64,000 nt of DNA from Fragilaria radians (lineage: Eukaryota > Bacillariophyta > Fragilariophyceae > Fragilariales > Fragilariaceae), in assembly GCA_900642245.1 (NCBI GenBank), contig CAAAJI010000004.1:464342-528341 (forward strand), written 5' to 3'. The position numbers and the translations under genes are program-made. The notes beneath the pieces were generated by a model. The model made no database searches. It was given only the letters and a program-made list of their open reading frames with translations, and had not been told where the DNA came from. Shown here piece by piece: positions 1 to 10,299 of the stretch (position 1 is the stretch's first letter; each line of letters starts with the position of its first letter).

Positions 1-513
1 CAAATTGATAAATCTACTACAATTCTTAAAGTCTATAAAAGAAGATTTTCTACCTTTATCAATGGATATTACTAGCATGATAAAATGATATTTGGATGCT
101 TCATAGGCTGTTCAGGACAAGGAGCTATTCAAGCAATTTCAAGCACACAAAAGGTTAATACCACGAGTTCTACTGAAGGTGAATTGATATCAGTTGATGA
201 CATTGCTTCTAAAGTATTATGGATGAAATAATGTTTGGAAGAACAAGGTTATCAAGTCTAAGAAAACATTGTGTACAGAGACAATCAATTGACTATGAAA
301 CTTGAAATAAATGGGAAGAAAAGTTCAGGTAAGCGTACCCGACATTTCACTATCAAATATTTCTTCATAACAGATTTGATCAAAAGACAAGAAGTAAAGG
401 TTGAATACTGTCCTACTGAATCTATGCTAGCTGACTACATGACAAAACCACTGATTGGTATTAAATTTGAGAAGTTTAGGAAAGATATCATGAAATTGAA
501 GAATTCAATTTAG
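1..513 (+). mobile_element. Ty1/copia RNase H fragment, decayed
   Basis: This is the C-terminal RNase H part of a copia polyprotein in frame 1. The conserved series is readable: an SSTEGELISVDD segment, then EEQGY, YRDNQLTMKLEINGKKSSGKRTRH, then VEYCPTESMLADYMTKP near the end. In-frame stops at about 73-75, 229-231 and 247-249 show that it cannot make a working enzyme. The window edge cuts it off, so upstream integrase and RT may lie outside. A long terminal repeat would be expected just after the stop at 511-513. Confidence 0.88.
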
Positions 514-540
514 GAGACAAATTCAGTTGTCCAATAGGAG

Positions 541-866
541 TGTGTTGGAGAATCTGGAATTTTGCATTTTTACATATTATAAAAAGATTATGACCACGTA
601 AAATTAGCAGTGACAATGCTATCATAATCATAATAAAAATCTCTGATTAACCCATCTACTTCATTTATCGTCAATATGAGCTGTGATTTGTTTTGGGTAT
701 TGATATAATCATCACGAGATTGCTAACCCATTGTAGAAACGAAGTTACAACACCAGAGGCCTCTGGACTTTCTTTCACAATCAGGTTTTATGTCTTCTAT
801 ATTTGATACTCTGATTGTTTTTTAATCTCTATTTCACACAATACAACCAACCCCAGCATCAATCTA
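541..866 (+). other. Possible copia 3' LTR remnant
   Basis: The stretch directly follows the copia stop codon and opens with TGTTGGAGAATCTGG a few bases in, an LTR-like start after a copia pol frame. No second copy is present to define its ends, and I see no clear CA end. It contains no gene. Confidence 0.3.
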
Positions 867-1055
867 ATGAGTCAAACAAGACTGTTGAGAATGGGATTCA
901 AAATAGCAGGAGATGAAAATAGGTTGAGGTACTCAAAGGACATTCAAAGCCGGATGTTTGAGGTGAAGACCAACACTCCACAAGGAATGCTGCTTGTTAC
1001 GCAATTGAAAAGGACTGCATTTTTGGTGGGAGTAGCAGAGGCTTCATTCAATTAA
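867..1055 (+). mobile_element. Copia pre-integrase fragment
   Basis: A 62-codon open frame resembles the segment between protease and integrase in diatom copia polyproteins. It has a Gly-rich GFKIAGDENR start, then FEVKTNTPQGMLLVTQLKRT, matching the usual pattern of a hydrophobic strand followed by TPxGxLxxxxxKR. It lies downstream of the RNase H end of another copy, so it is either a second insertion or a rearranged piece. The assignment rests on pattern only. Confidence 0.5.
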
Positions 1056-1790
1056 CCTCCATCCTTCACGGCAAGGCTATGATCTGCTAAATTTTCTTTT
1101 TGCGCTTCAATTGTTGACATCCTGGCATGTGAAAGCTGTTATGGTTCCAATATTAGCCTGCCATCCGGCTCATTTCTTATATTTCATATTATACAACGTA
1201 ATACATTGGATTAGCACGAGGCCTTGAGCTTATTTATGTTTCCAGACATAAAACCAACTTAAAACTCACCTTCTTCTTTGCTTTTGCTATCTTTGGTTTG
1301 CTACACTCTAGTTATCATCAAACTCTCCTTTACCATTTGCTTGCTAAAGTTTTGTTTAAGCTCAATATCTAGGTGATCAAAACGATTGCGGAAGAACGTG
1401 TTAAATGGGATATGTGGCAGCAGTGTAGTGAATATTTGATGTAAGAATTAGCTTTTCATCCGGGCCAGAGCATTGGAAAAGTACGCACTAGTTCATGCAT
1501 AACCCATTTCTAATGATTTCAATGCTACTCGGGTATCTCGTTTTGGTTGATTCGGAATGACGCGTATTTATACATTTACGTCAAATCCTCATGTTGAGTC
1601 ATCAAATTACGCGAGCTCGAGAAGTGAACAAAAATAATCAGCTTTCAGTTTAAAACATTTATTTTTTCCCTCAATGCATTACTTCAGATATTATTAAAGA
1701 TTTTGGTGTTACTTATTGAGCAGACGGGTGCCTTGAAAATTAGAGTTCAAAATATATCTCATCAATGAATTTTGCTTTTAAGTGCTCATA
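1056..1790. other. Intergenic, no gene seen
   Basis: AT-rich DNA downstream of the allantoin synthase gene. Short open frames antisense to the 3' end of that gene are shadows. No RNA gene or repeat was recognised. Confidence 0.6.
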
Positions 1791-2746
1791 TTAACTGCCA
1801 CGATAGGTGGAATAACTCCATGGACTAACCAAAAGGGGCACATGATAGTGATCATCAGGGTTGTCGATTCCAAAACGAATAGGAATTTCATCCAAAAACG
1901 GTGTTCCAGAAAAAAAGGTTCCTTTCGAAGCAAAGTAATCAGCTGCGTAAAAAGTAAACATATAAGTTCCAACTAAAAATTCAGATCCTCCCTTAAGAGC
2001 AGGGCCTCCCTCGAGACGGCCATCTTCGTTTGTTATGTACTCCGCGATGAAACCTGCCGTGGGTGAAAGCCTGTGAAGGTGAATGCGCATCCTTGCCGCT
2101 GAAATCGCATGAGAGAATTCGTAATTTAAGACATTCTTTAAAGTAATGGACAATATCACTTACCTGGACATCCATTGGCAGTGTCTAATACGTGGCATGT
2201 GAGAAATCCCAGTGCATCGCTAGTGTCGATGCAAGCGAGCAATCGCATCCAAGCAATCTTGTGAACTTGAACTAAGGCATTTGCAAACTCAGTTTCTTCA
2301 GAATTCTGAAGTCTTCCTTCAAGGGCTGACAATACAGTGAATTTCGATGCGTTTCGAACTGCCAAAATGAAAGGAAATCCAAACTTGGCACGGTAGGCGC
2401 TATTCGCCTTGAGAAATTGCTCCCTTTCGCCTTCGCTCAATGTGTGTAAACCAGCTCTTGACTGCTCCTCTTGGCTTTCTTTTGTGAGCTCCTCTATCTT
2501 ACTCAACTTTTCACATAAGTCTGGATGACTACAAAGAAGTTTGAGCTTGCGTTCTCGATCAGCGTCGTAAACAATGGATTTCATTGCTCTGGCTAGATCG
2601 GATATAGTTTTGAGAGAAGAACATGTGTCTTTGTCACGCACTAGCTCTATAGCTACCCATTGTGAATGCTCATAAATTCCACCGAGGAATTCAATTATCT
2701 CATCACCTGATCTGGAGAGAAGATTTGTGACGGATGGATTCGACAT
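1791..2746 (-). CDS. Allantoin synthase: OHCU decarboxylase-HIU hydrolase fusion
   Basis: This bifunctional enzyme takes the product of urate oxidation to (S)-allantoin: HIU hydrolase opens 5-hydroxyisourate and OHCU decarboxylase completes the step. Exon 1 is 2746-2164, the intron is 2099-2163 (65 nt, GTAAGT...TTTCAG) and exon 2 is 2098-1791, giving 296 aa. The decarboxylase half shows FLGGIYEHSQWVA, the SHPDL histidine motif, an EEQSRAGL segment and YRAKFGFPFILAVR. The C-terminal half begins LTCHVLDTANGCPAARMRI across the splice junction and ends in the hallmark YRGS tetrapeptide of transthyretin-like HIU hydrolases. The longer open frame starts at a TTG (2788), so the ATG at 2746 was chosen. 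The same fusion is known in plants (TTL) and diatoms. I see no terminal peroxisomal PTS1 signal. Confidence in function is high. Confidence 0.95.
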
Positions 2747-5700
2747 CGACAAAGTTATTCTGCAGAAGAAAGAGAAATGCTTGCTCAATGTTCTTCGTGA
2801 AGGTTGTGAGTTACGTCACAAAACATTACTAGCAGTAGTCTACTGATGTCGTTGCAACAAGTGCAAGTTAAATGCTTGTCCATACTATTTCTATTGTCCA
2901 TTCAAGTGATCAATTGCAGTTAGTTTGCTTTGACTTGGCAAACAGCCCCTTTTATTCGTCTAGCTAGTTTGCAATGAGGCCCTGAAAGGAACACGCGAGA
3001 TAAAATGAATATATGTTTATTTGAAACTCCGTTGGTGTGGAGGATTCTTTATCGTGCCTTAAATTCACTACCTAGATTCTCCAACGAAAACGCATTTTCA
3101 ATTTACGTTGAATCAGTATCAGAATTAGGCATACGTCAAGTGACTATCAGAAATAGATGTATGGAGAGGAGAATATTTAATGGAAACTTTTTCTACATGC
3201 TTTAGTCTAAAGGAAGCTGTAGCAAAATGATCTACATTTATAGTTCAGTTGAACAAGAGGTCCAGAGGAAGTGTATCTGTCCTAAAGTAGAAGAGTATGT
3301 CCCTTTGGTAACTTTACATGAATCTTGTGATTTTTTCAGAAGAGTTTTACCCAAAACAAAAGGTTTATTTGTGCTCAACTTTAGGGATCTAATCTCAAGC
3401 TGGTTTACAGGTTGGAAGCACAGTCATATTTAATCACGATTTATCTAATAATTTGGCTATGACGTAACCTTATCTTATCGACAATCGGAGAGAAAGAAAT
3501 TGAAGACAACATAACAATAATTCAGAATTCTTACAAAAGTGTATTAGCTAAGTGTGTGCTCAAAGCTGTGAATGAGCGACACTTCTCAAAAAGCTTAGAA
3601 AGTTAATGTAGAAGGTATTGGATTTAAAAATTCAGCGTTTTATTATATTCCTCGTTACAGAGTCCTGTTTTTCAAAGGTCATAGTATGTATGTGCGCTCC
3701 TGTTTCCTTGTGCGCTCCTGTTTCCTTGAACCTTAGTAGGTAGTTTTTCTTGTATGTGTCATCCTCCACCTGCTTATCTCTTTGGAAAGCACGCTCGAAA
3801 TTGAAGTTGATAAATCACATGTTTTTCTACCTCTTATCCTTAATTTTTTTATGGCAAGAAGGGAAAAGTGGAGAACAATAAACTTGACATTATACGCAAG
3901 AATTTGAATATCGTTTTGCGCGTGTTATGATCCTCGTTTAGTTCATCCGAGGGAAATATGACACCTAACCGCAAAGGAACTTTGAATGACCAAGGAGCGC
4001 TCAAGACCATTCATTCTGGAAGGGAATGAGCATTTGATAACCTGATTGTGCTGTCATGGAGTTACTTGAAAACATAAAAGTAAAAAAAATAAAAGAAAGT
4101 GACAGGAAGATTCAGCTTTCAAAAAGATAACTTTTTGGTGATCCGAAGCAGATCAAGACATAGTAGGGTCTGCCAGGTAACTTTGTGACAATAGTTATTT
4201 GGTGTTTAGAGTGAAGTGAAGCTATGTATAATGAGTTCAATTGGTAGTCAGTCTCAATACTAGGATCATCGCTGTGGAATCGCAGGTCATCATTGGTGAT
4301 CTGAAGGATACTAACAATCGTATGTTTGGTAGAGATTGCTGGATAGTTGACTAAAGCACTTCATAGCATTGGTTTTCAAATTAAAAAAGTTGTTGTTATT
4401 GAAATAGCAGTCTTCCTGGAGAGATTTATTGATTGGCATTGTGCTTAAGTTTGTTCTACCATAGGAACTATCCTTTCGGGAATGATACGAGGCAAGGATA
4501 GTGATATCTTTACTGAAGTTTTGAGCAAAGAAGCGTTTGAATCACATGTTGTTGCGTTCCTCGTGAGTGCTGAGAATTGATATAGAAAAATTATGTCCTA
4601 TTTTAAGGAAACTATGAAAAACTACTCTTGTTTTCTTTTGTGAAAGATTGGAGTCTTGATTGACTAATTTTTCATTATGATAATATTTATTTAGATATGT
4701 CTTTCTCCTGGCTATGCCAGCATGTCAAATATCTTTTGACTGTTCTTTATGTGTGGAGAGCTTTGCAGGTTAGCCATTGTTCATAATCTTGCATTTTCCT
4801 TTGTACCAAAGAATGGAGTAAAACTCTGTGCTACTTCAAATAGTGGCTTTCTTGGGTAAACACAAATATGAAATAAGCTTTCCGGATTCTATGGACCGAT
4901 TTCATTATTTTTCTCTTCTGCTTAAACCTACAGCTTGATCATCCAGGTTGATGACACTTCAAAATTTAGCAAGGACTTGATGCTAATAATTGGTGTTATC
5001 ACATGTACATGACACAATTATTTATCTATGTGAACTTCTTTTTTGAACTTCTTTTGGTATTAAGTGGGGAATTCTTAGATTGATGAAGGTATACATTAGT
5101 TTTCATTGAATGTCCGCAAGAAATAGAAGACTTCTTATCAATAGCATTGTGATTGATTGACATTTAATAATCTAATGAATGCTTGCACTTGAATTTATTA
5201 GTTAATACTCCAAATAAGTTTCTCTTGCAATCACTTTTTCGATTCGATTTAACCATGAAACTAATCATCAGTACATGCATGTTTTCAAGGTGACTGTTGT
5301 TGGTAGGTTGGTTGTTATGTGACATTGATTGATATCTATCACTCTCACCTTCCTTTAAGGGTATAAAAATTCTGAAATCCAAATGCATGGGATTGATTTA
5401 CTTGAAACGTGTGTTTCGATAAAAGTCGCAACTTTTTTACTTGTGCGATGTTAGGATAATCCACAACTATTGAAGCAAAAATACATGCAGTCCTCGTCGT
5501 TGAAACTTTAAATCCCTATTCTGTATCACATATGACAACATTTCTGTAATCTTTGTACCAAGCCCACACTATTTGTATGCGAAAAAAGATAGGGTAAATC
5601 AAAGTCTACATAAGGAATCAGACTTTTCCATTTCTTTGCTATTCGTTTATAATTATCGATTCGTTTTCTCCGTTGAAATGCCATTTAGTACTTAGTTTCA

Positions 5701-6263
5701 ACCTTTCGCTATCCGGTATTTAGCTTCCAAGGGTCAGTATTGATCATACGTTTTAATTATATGTAGGACAAAGGCTGCAGAATGTACTTATAATATGTAT
5801 GTCCCAAAATCGAAGAGTCATTTTGGTCGTGAAAAAGGAGAGTTTGGCTGGAGGGCTAACTTCCCATTGGAGTATTTTAGATTCCCGAGTTGTAAGTAAA
5901 GTTTATATTTCGGTTTGTAGTTTAATAATTAGACAAATTTGAGAAGGTCTATGAACGCCCTCCATTCAACTTCCAGAACAAAATGTGTAATGCAATATAA
6001 CGAGTAAATAACTGTAGTTGAAGTTCAATATCGTTCAATGGAAGTTCGTTCGTCTTGATTTTGCTGCGACTTTTATTGGGTAACTTTTACGCTATTTCTT
6101 TCTTGAAGCTAATGGGATGGTTATTTTTAATCTCTTTCGCCAACGAATACTCAATTGCGCACTTTGATATCCACGAGACGACAAGTTGTCCTACGATTGT
6201 CACTAACATCGTTAAAATAGGAAGGTTAGATAATAACTGAAGTCAGTGTGATAACTTGAAAAC
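2747..6263. other. Long intergenic region with a short tandem repeat
   Basis: About 3.5 kb without a supportable gene. Open frames at 3005-3205, 3227-3433, 5164-5388 and 6055-6240 are short and match nothing I recognise. An 18-bp unit beginning TGTGCGCTCC is repeated twice head-to-tail at 3691-3708 and 3709-3726. The 6.0-6.26 kb end probably carries the promoter and leader of the next gene. Confidence 0.5.
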
Positions 6264-7412
6264 ATGGATTCAATTTCGGAATCAAAACTTGAGCGAATAA
6301 TTACGAGCTTCGTCTCTCTGTTTTCAAGTGTGCTAACCGTGGAAGGGGGTAAAGAAGTTGAAATTTCAAAGGATTCCTCTGACATTCTTTCTCGCTTTGT
6401 TTCGCCAAGCGTTAGAGTTGATGATTTGTGTCTCCGAATTCCTTCACTTTTACTGAAGAATAGATCAGGATCAGGATCTGGTGGTCAATCACTCGAAGAA
6501 GCTGCTGCTTTAAATTTAGCTCGGTCAGTTGGATTGACGCTGAAAGAGTTATCCCGCGCGCCTCTTGCGTTGCTCTCCAATATATCAGAATCTTTTGTTA
6601 CGCTTTTAGATTCAAGGAGGAGAAGTTCCATTCAAGCATTGATCCGGCAGTCTCATCATCAGAAAGATTCGACCCTAACTAGAGTCATAGTTGGGCTTTT
6701 GGCATGCTCCAAATGCCCAATTTCACCCTCCACCATTGTGACATCATTTCGTACCCTTCCAGCATGTGAACTTACACAGGGTGGTGAACTTGTGATGCCC
6801 TTAATCATGGAATGTCTAATAGATTTACAAATTTTCGGGAATTTGATAACCGTCACTTGTGTCGCCCCAGGAACAATACAGACAGCCATCGGCAGTGACC
6901 TTATGATATGTAAGGCAGAAATAATACTTGACACTCTCTCATTCTTACACTCGATGATGAAACAAGCAAGACTAGCAGTCAGAAAGACTGTGGCATTTGC
7001 ATCCGTTATGGGAACGAATCTTCTTATGCCGTCATCTCTTCCCAATATTCATGAAAGTTCAACAAAGGATGAAAATCCTGTTCCTAAAGAAGTTCTTTCT
7101 TCGCTTAGCTTTCATGATGAAGCCGTAAAAGATGAAACCGAATCATCTTCGCTCATGCCACCACCACCAAGCAGACCGAGTAAACGAAGCCTTTCAGAAT
7201 TTTCAAATTATGATAATTCAGAGAAATCTACGAACTACAATTATTTTCAAAACGCATCCTGGGGTGATTCACAAAATCATTCCAAGGTTGTCGCTAGTGG
7301 CCTTTCTCTTCTAACGGTTGCCGCTGGATTGGAACCTGATGCGAACAACAGTTCACTCTCTCAAGACTCTATGAAAGACCTCAAAAGACAGCGAACAGTT
7401 GTGAAGAGGTAA
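6264..7412 (+). CDS. Unidentified 382-aa protein
   Basis: A single long exon starts with ATG at 6264 and stops with TAA. I do not recognise the family. The first two thirds look folded and helical, with hydrophobic stretches such as LERIITSFVSLFSSVLTV and RVIVGLLACSKCPISPSTIV. From about residue 255 it becomes low-complexity and acidic/Ser-rich, with a proline run MPPPPSRPSKR at about residues 297-307. It ends in a basic tail, KDLKRQRTVVKR, which could be a nuclear localisation signal. No signal peptide or transmembrane segment is evident. The length, codon composition and lack of stops make it very likely a real gene. A nuclear scaffold or transcription-related protein is only a guess. Confidence 0.75.
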   Translation: MDSISESKLERIITSFVSLFSSVLTVEGGKEVEISKDSSDILSRFVSPSVRVDDLCLRIPSLLLKNRSGSGSGGQSLEEAAALNLARSVGLTLKELSRAPLALLSNISESFVTLLDSRRRSSIQALIRQSHHQKDSTLTRVIVGLLACSKCPISPSTIVTSFRTLPACELTQGGELVMPLIMECLIDLQIFGNLITVTCVAPGTIQTAIGSDLMICKAEIILDTLSFLHSMMKQARLAVRKTVAFASVMGTNLLMPSSLPNIHESSTKDENPVPKEVLSSLSFHDEAVKDETESSSLMPPPPSRPSKRSLSEFSNYDNSEKSTNYNYFQNASWGDSQNHSKVVASGLSLLTVAAGLEPDANNSSLSQDSMKDLKRQRTVVKR

Positions 7413-7917
7413 TGGAAGCATCAAAGATTAATCACCCCTCTTCCGACGCCGAGACCATGTTTCTTTTTTGCAGAGAAACGATTAGTTTATTCTCAATAGT
7501 TAGTGAGATGGACAATGACAGCGTCGCTGTTCAAATCGATTACTTCCCACTGTAATTTTTCTATCAAGATAACTACTGGTCTTGTCTTCTTCCGGTCTGA
7601 TATGTAATTACTTCAACTCATCAATGCCTTTAAAGTTTATTGGGCAAAGTATTGCTTCTCTGGTATTTTATCGGGGGCATTGTTTTCCCACATTGCTATG
7701 CTTTTATCTGTTTGTGTATCATCCAATCTGAAGTTATAAAAAAGACTTTATATTAATTCTGTGTGTCAACTGCTTATAGTATGAATAGAAAATCGGAAAT
7801 GTGAATCAGACCACTTAATTTGTGAGATGACCTGGAACTAGAAATTACCAAAATCATTAGAAAACACCTCTAAGTGACGTTTTGTGTTAGCAGGATTCTG
7901 TGACAAGTGATAGATTT
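7413..7917. other. Intergenic, no gene seen
   Basis: Lies between the unidentified gene and the copia pseudogene. It presumably holds the 3' untranslated region of the former. No conserved element was recognised. Confidence 0.5.
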
Positions 7918-9355
7918 TTAGATCACGCATGATATCAGTTGATTGGGCATTGACGTTATTCCAAATATAGTATTCTGACTATGATATTCCGTGTTTGAAT
8001 TCCAGCCAACCCCTAGTTGGCGTGTAAAGGGCCCTATCTCAGTGGTGGTAACTCTATTTGCTATTCCTTGCTTCAACTTCTGAATCAGTGTAGCGGTTCT
8101 TGTCATGATATAGTCATTGCAATAAACTAAAATAAGACATTGTGGGTCTCCAGAATTTGGGAAAACAAATAAACAGGGATCTGATTTGCATTGTCTCATT
8201 CCAAGATCTGTCAAAATGCCCGAAAATGTGTGCATCCAGAGTCTGGGACTTTGAACAAGTCCATCTTGTGCCATGAGGAGATTCACAACCGAATCTCCAA
8301 GTTCTATGCCTCCTTTCTTTTGACTATATTTGCGAAAACCTTCTGGAATTTTCTTGATCAACCTCTGCATTTAAGAATGCAGCTTCAAAGCATTGCATAA
8401 TATAAAGAGAGAACAAGAACTATGCGGATTGCGGTATCTGTAGCCAGAGGAGAAAAGGAATCATGGAAATCAATACCTGGTATCTGCTTATAGCCCTTGA
8501 TCACACAGCGTGCCTCTTTGGACCCATCTGCTTTGATTCTGTAAACAAAGCTGGTTTTCAAAGTCCGTTTATCTATAGGCGAGCCTGATCTTGGAAGGAC
8601 TGTCCAGGCCTTTCTAGAAAGAAATTTAGAATTTCAGATGCATGGGCTTTAAGCCAAGTTAGATCGTGCAGCTTCATCATACATTTGTAATTCTCAGGCA
8701 CCTCCTCAGGATATGATTCATCATTGACATTGAAGATAAATTCTGCTGGTAGAAGGTTTGCATGGAGCATGTCTTCCAGTGACATTGGATTATACGAGGT
8801 TTGAAGACCTTTGGTCTCTCGGAGTAACGTGTGGCGTGACCGAGGAGAGCTCCTTATTTCATCTTGTGTTTCAACTGACTCTTTATCGGTTGTGACTTCA
8901 TGAGAGGTTGTTTTTAGTGAAGGAGGTACAGAGAGATGTGGAAATGCATCATTAGTTTCCTTTAAAAGGAAAGGGGGAACATCTTCATCAAGAGGCTGGT
9001 CCATAACGTCAATCTCTGGAATTATTGAAGATTTCCTTTGGGCTTCAAGTTGCCACTCAAGCCATTTTGTAACATCTCGAGATAAAAAGACATAATCAGG
9101 GGCATGATCCTCTGCATAGCCGATGAAGACACACTTTTTGGCCTTTGGAGAAGATTTACGATGGAAAATGGAACAATTAGTAATGTAAGCAACTCTTCCA
9201 AAAGGCTGCAAGAAGGTGGTGATTTTGCTTTCTACACCAAAGAACATCATGTGAGGAGAAATAGGCTGTCATGATGAAGGCAAAATGTTACCAATCTTGG
9301 TTGCTGTATGAACTGCTTCAGCCCAAAGCCTGTTCTGATTCTCTTGTTGTGACGT
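7918..9355 (-). mobile_element. Copia gag-pol pseudogene (integrase end to RT)
   Basis: Read on the minus strand from 9355 downward, the copia order is preserved. First comes an integrase tail (NRLWAEAVHTATKIGN, KKCVFIGYAEDHAPDYVFLS, a DVT-WLEW-like motif), then a long acidic linker, then the RT start (TLKTSFVYRIKADG, KGYKQIPGIDFHDSFSP), then GLVQSPRLWMH and CKSDPCLFVF. The RT active-site motif, normally YVDD, reads YCND. Stops or frame changes break the reading between about 8370 and 8573 and near 9270. RNase H and gag are missing, so this is a dead, truncated copy. Confidence 0.9.
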
Positions 9356-10299
9356 CATACTCCGTATTTATTAATCAAGCCCACATTAGTCAGTACGATC
9401 ATCGAGACCTTATGACTTCATCCTGTACAACACTCCTGTTCTTTGTGTTCTACCTTAGGTCCCGTGACCACGATTTTCATTGCATATATATTGATCTTTG
9501 CCTATGTTTCACATTTTGGATTCGTTTTCTTGAACATATCACTAACCAATACCAATTTTCTTCAACATTGCAGTATCTTTTGTATCCATACTTTGTTGAA
9601 ATGTTACACTGTAATTTCATTAAAGGTTGAACGAGATTTATTGCTTCTTTTGATGTTGGATATTATTCGTTGCCACATTCAATCTCTTGCATCGTAAGTT
9701 AGGGAAAGATGGCATTTGCTAAGATCAACGAAAAATTAGAATCATCTTGCTGCCCTGTTCAAAAGTAAAAGGTTGACAATGTGTTCCAATAAGTAAATAA
9801 ATTGAATTCCCAAGGAAAATATGGCTGTTGACCAAGATTTTATTAGAAACACCCGGAACCCTCAAGCCATTACCTACTCATGATATTGAAACACAACCCG
9901 TCACACATTGGTGCAATTCAATTCTTCTTGCTAATGAATTGAATGCTCTAGGATACAGCCTTTCACAAATATTTCAAGTGACTATTGTTTTTTCAATAGC
10001 CAAGGATGCTATTGAAGTTTTTGGTGTTACCCCTCTATCCCACACCAAAATAGTTAAAGTCTTTAATTTAGGCATCCATTCTTCTGTGTTGGAAATTGTG
10101 GGTATCTGGCCTGAGAGCTTTGCATACTATTGTTTACGTTATGATTGCCTTTGCGACTTGGAGGTCTGTGAATTACACACCTTGGGGCGAGGAAAATGCA
10201 TTAAGTAACTCACACCCTAGATAAGAATGTTTTTGGACCAATGTGTGGATTGAGTGATGTATCTATTTTCTCTCGACATTTTGAATTGGCACCTGTGTC
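9356..10299. other. Intergenic with unassigned open frames
   Basis: Open frames at 9443-9697 and 9828-10208 are the longest. The latter (126 codons) has no recognisable motif and no clear partner exon. The region just upstream of 10300 should contain the promoter of the shikimate-pathway gene. Confidence 0.4.

Noticed and set aside
9828..10208. 126-codon open frame upstream of the shikimate gene
   Set aside because: No recognisable family, no supporting splice partner and no conserved motif. Kept only as intergenic content.
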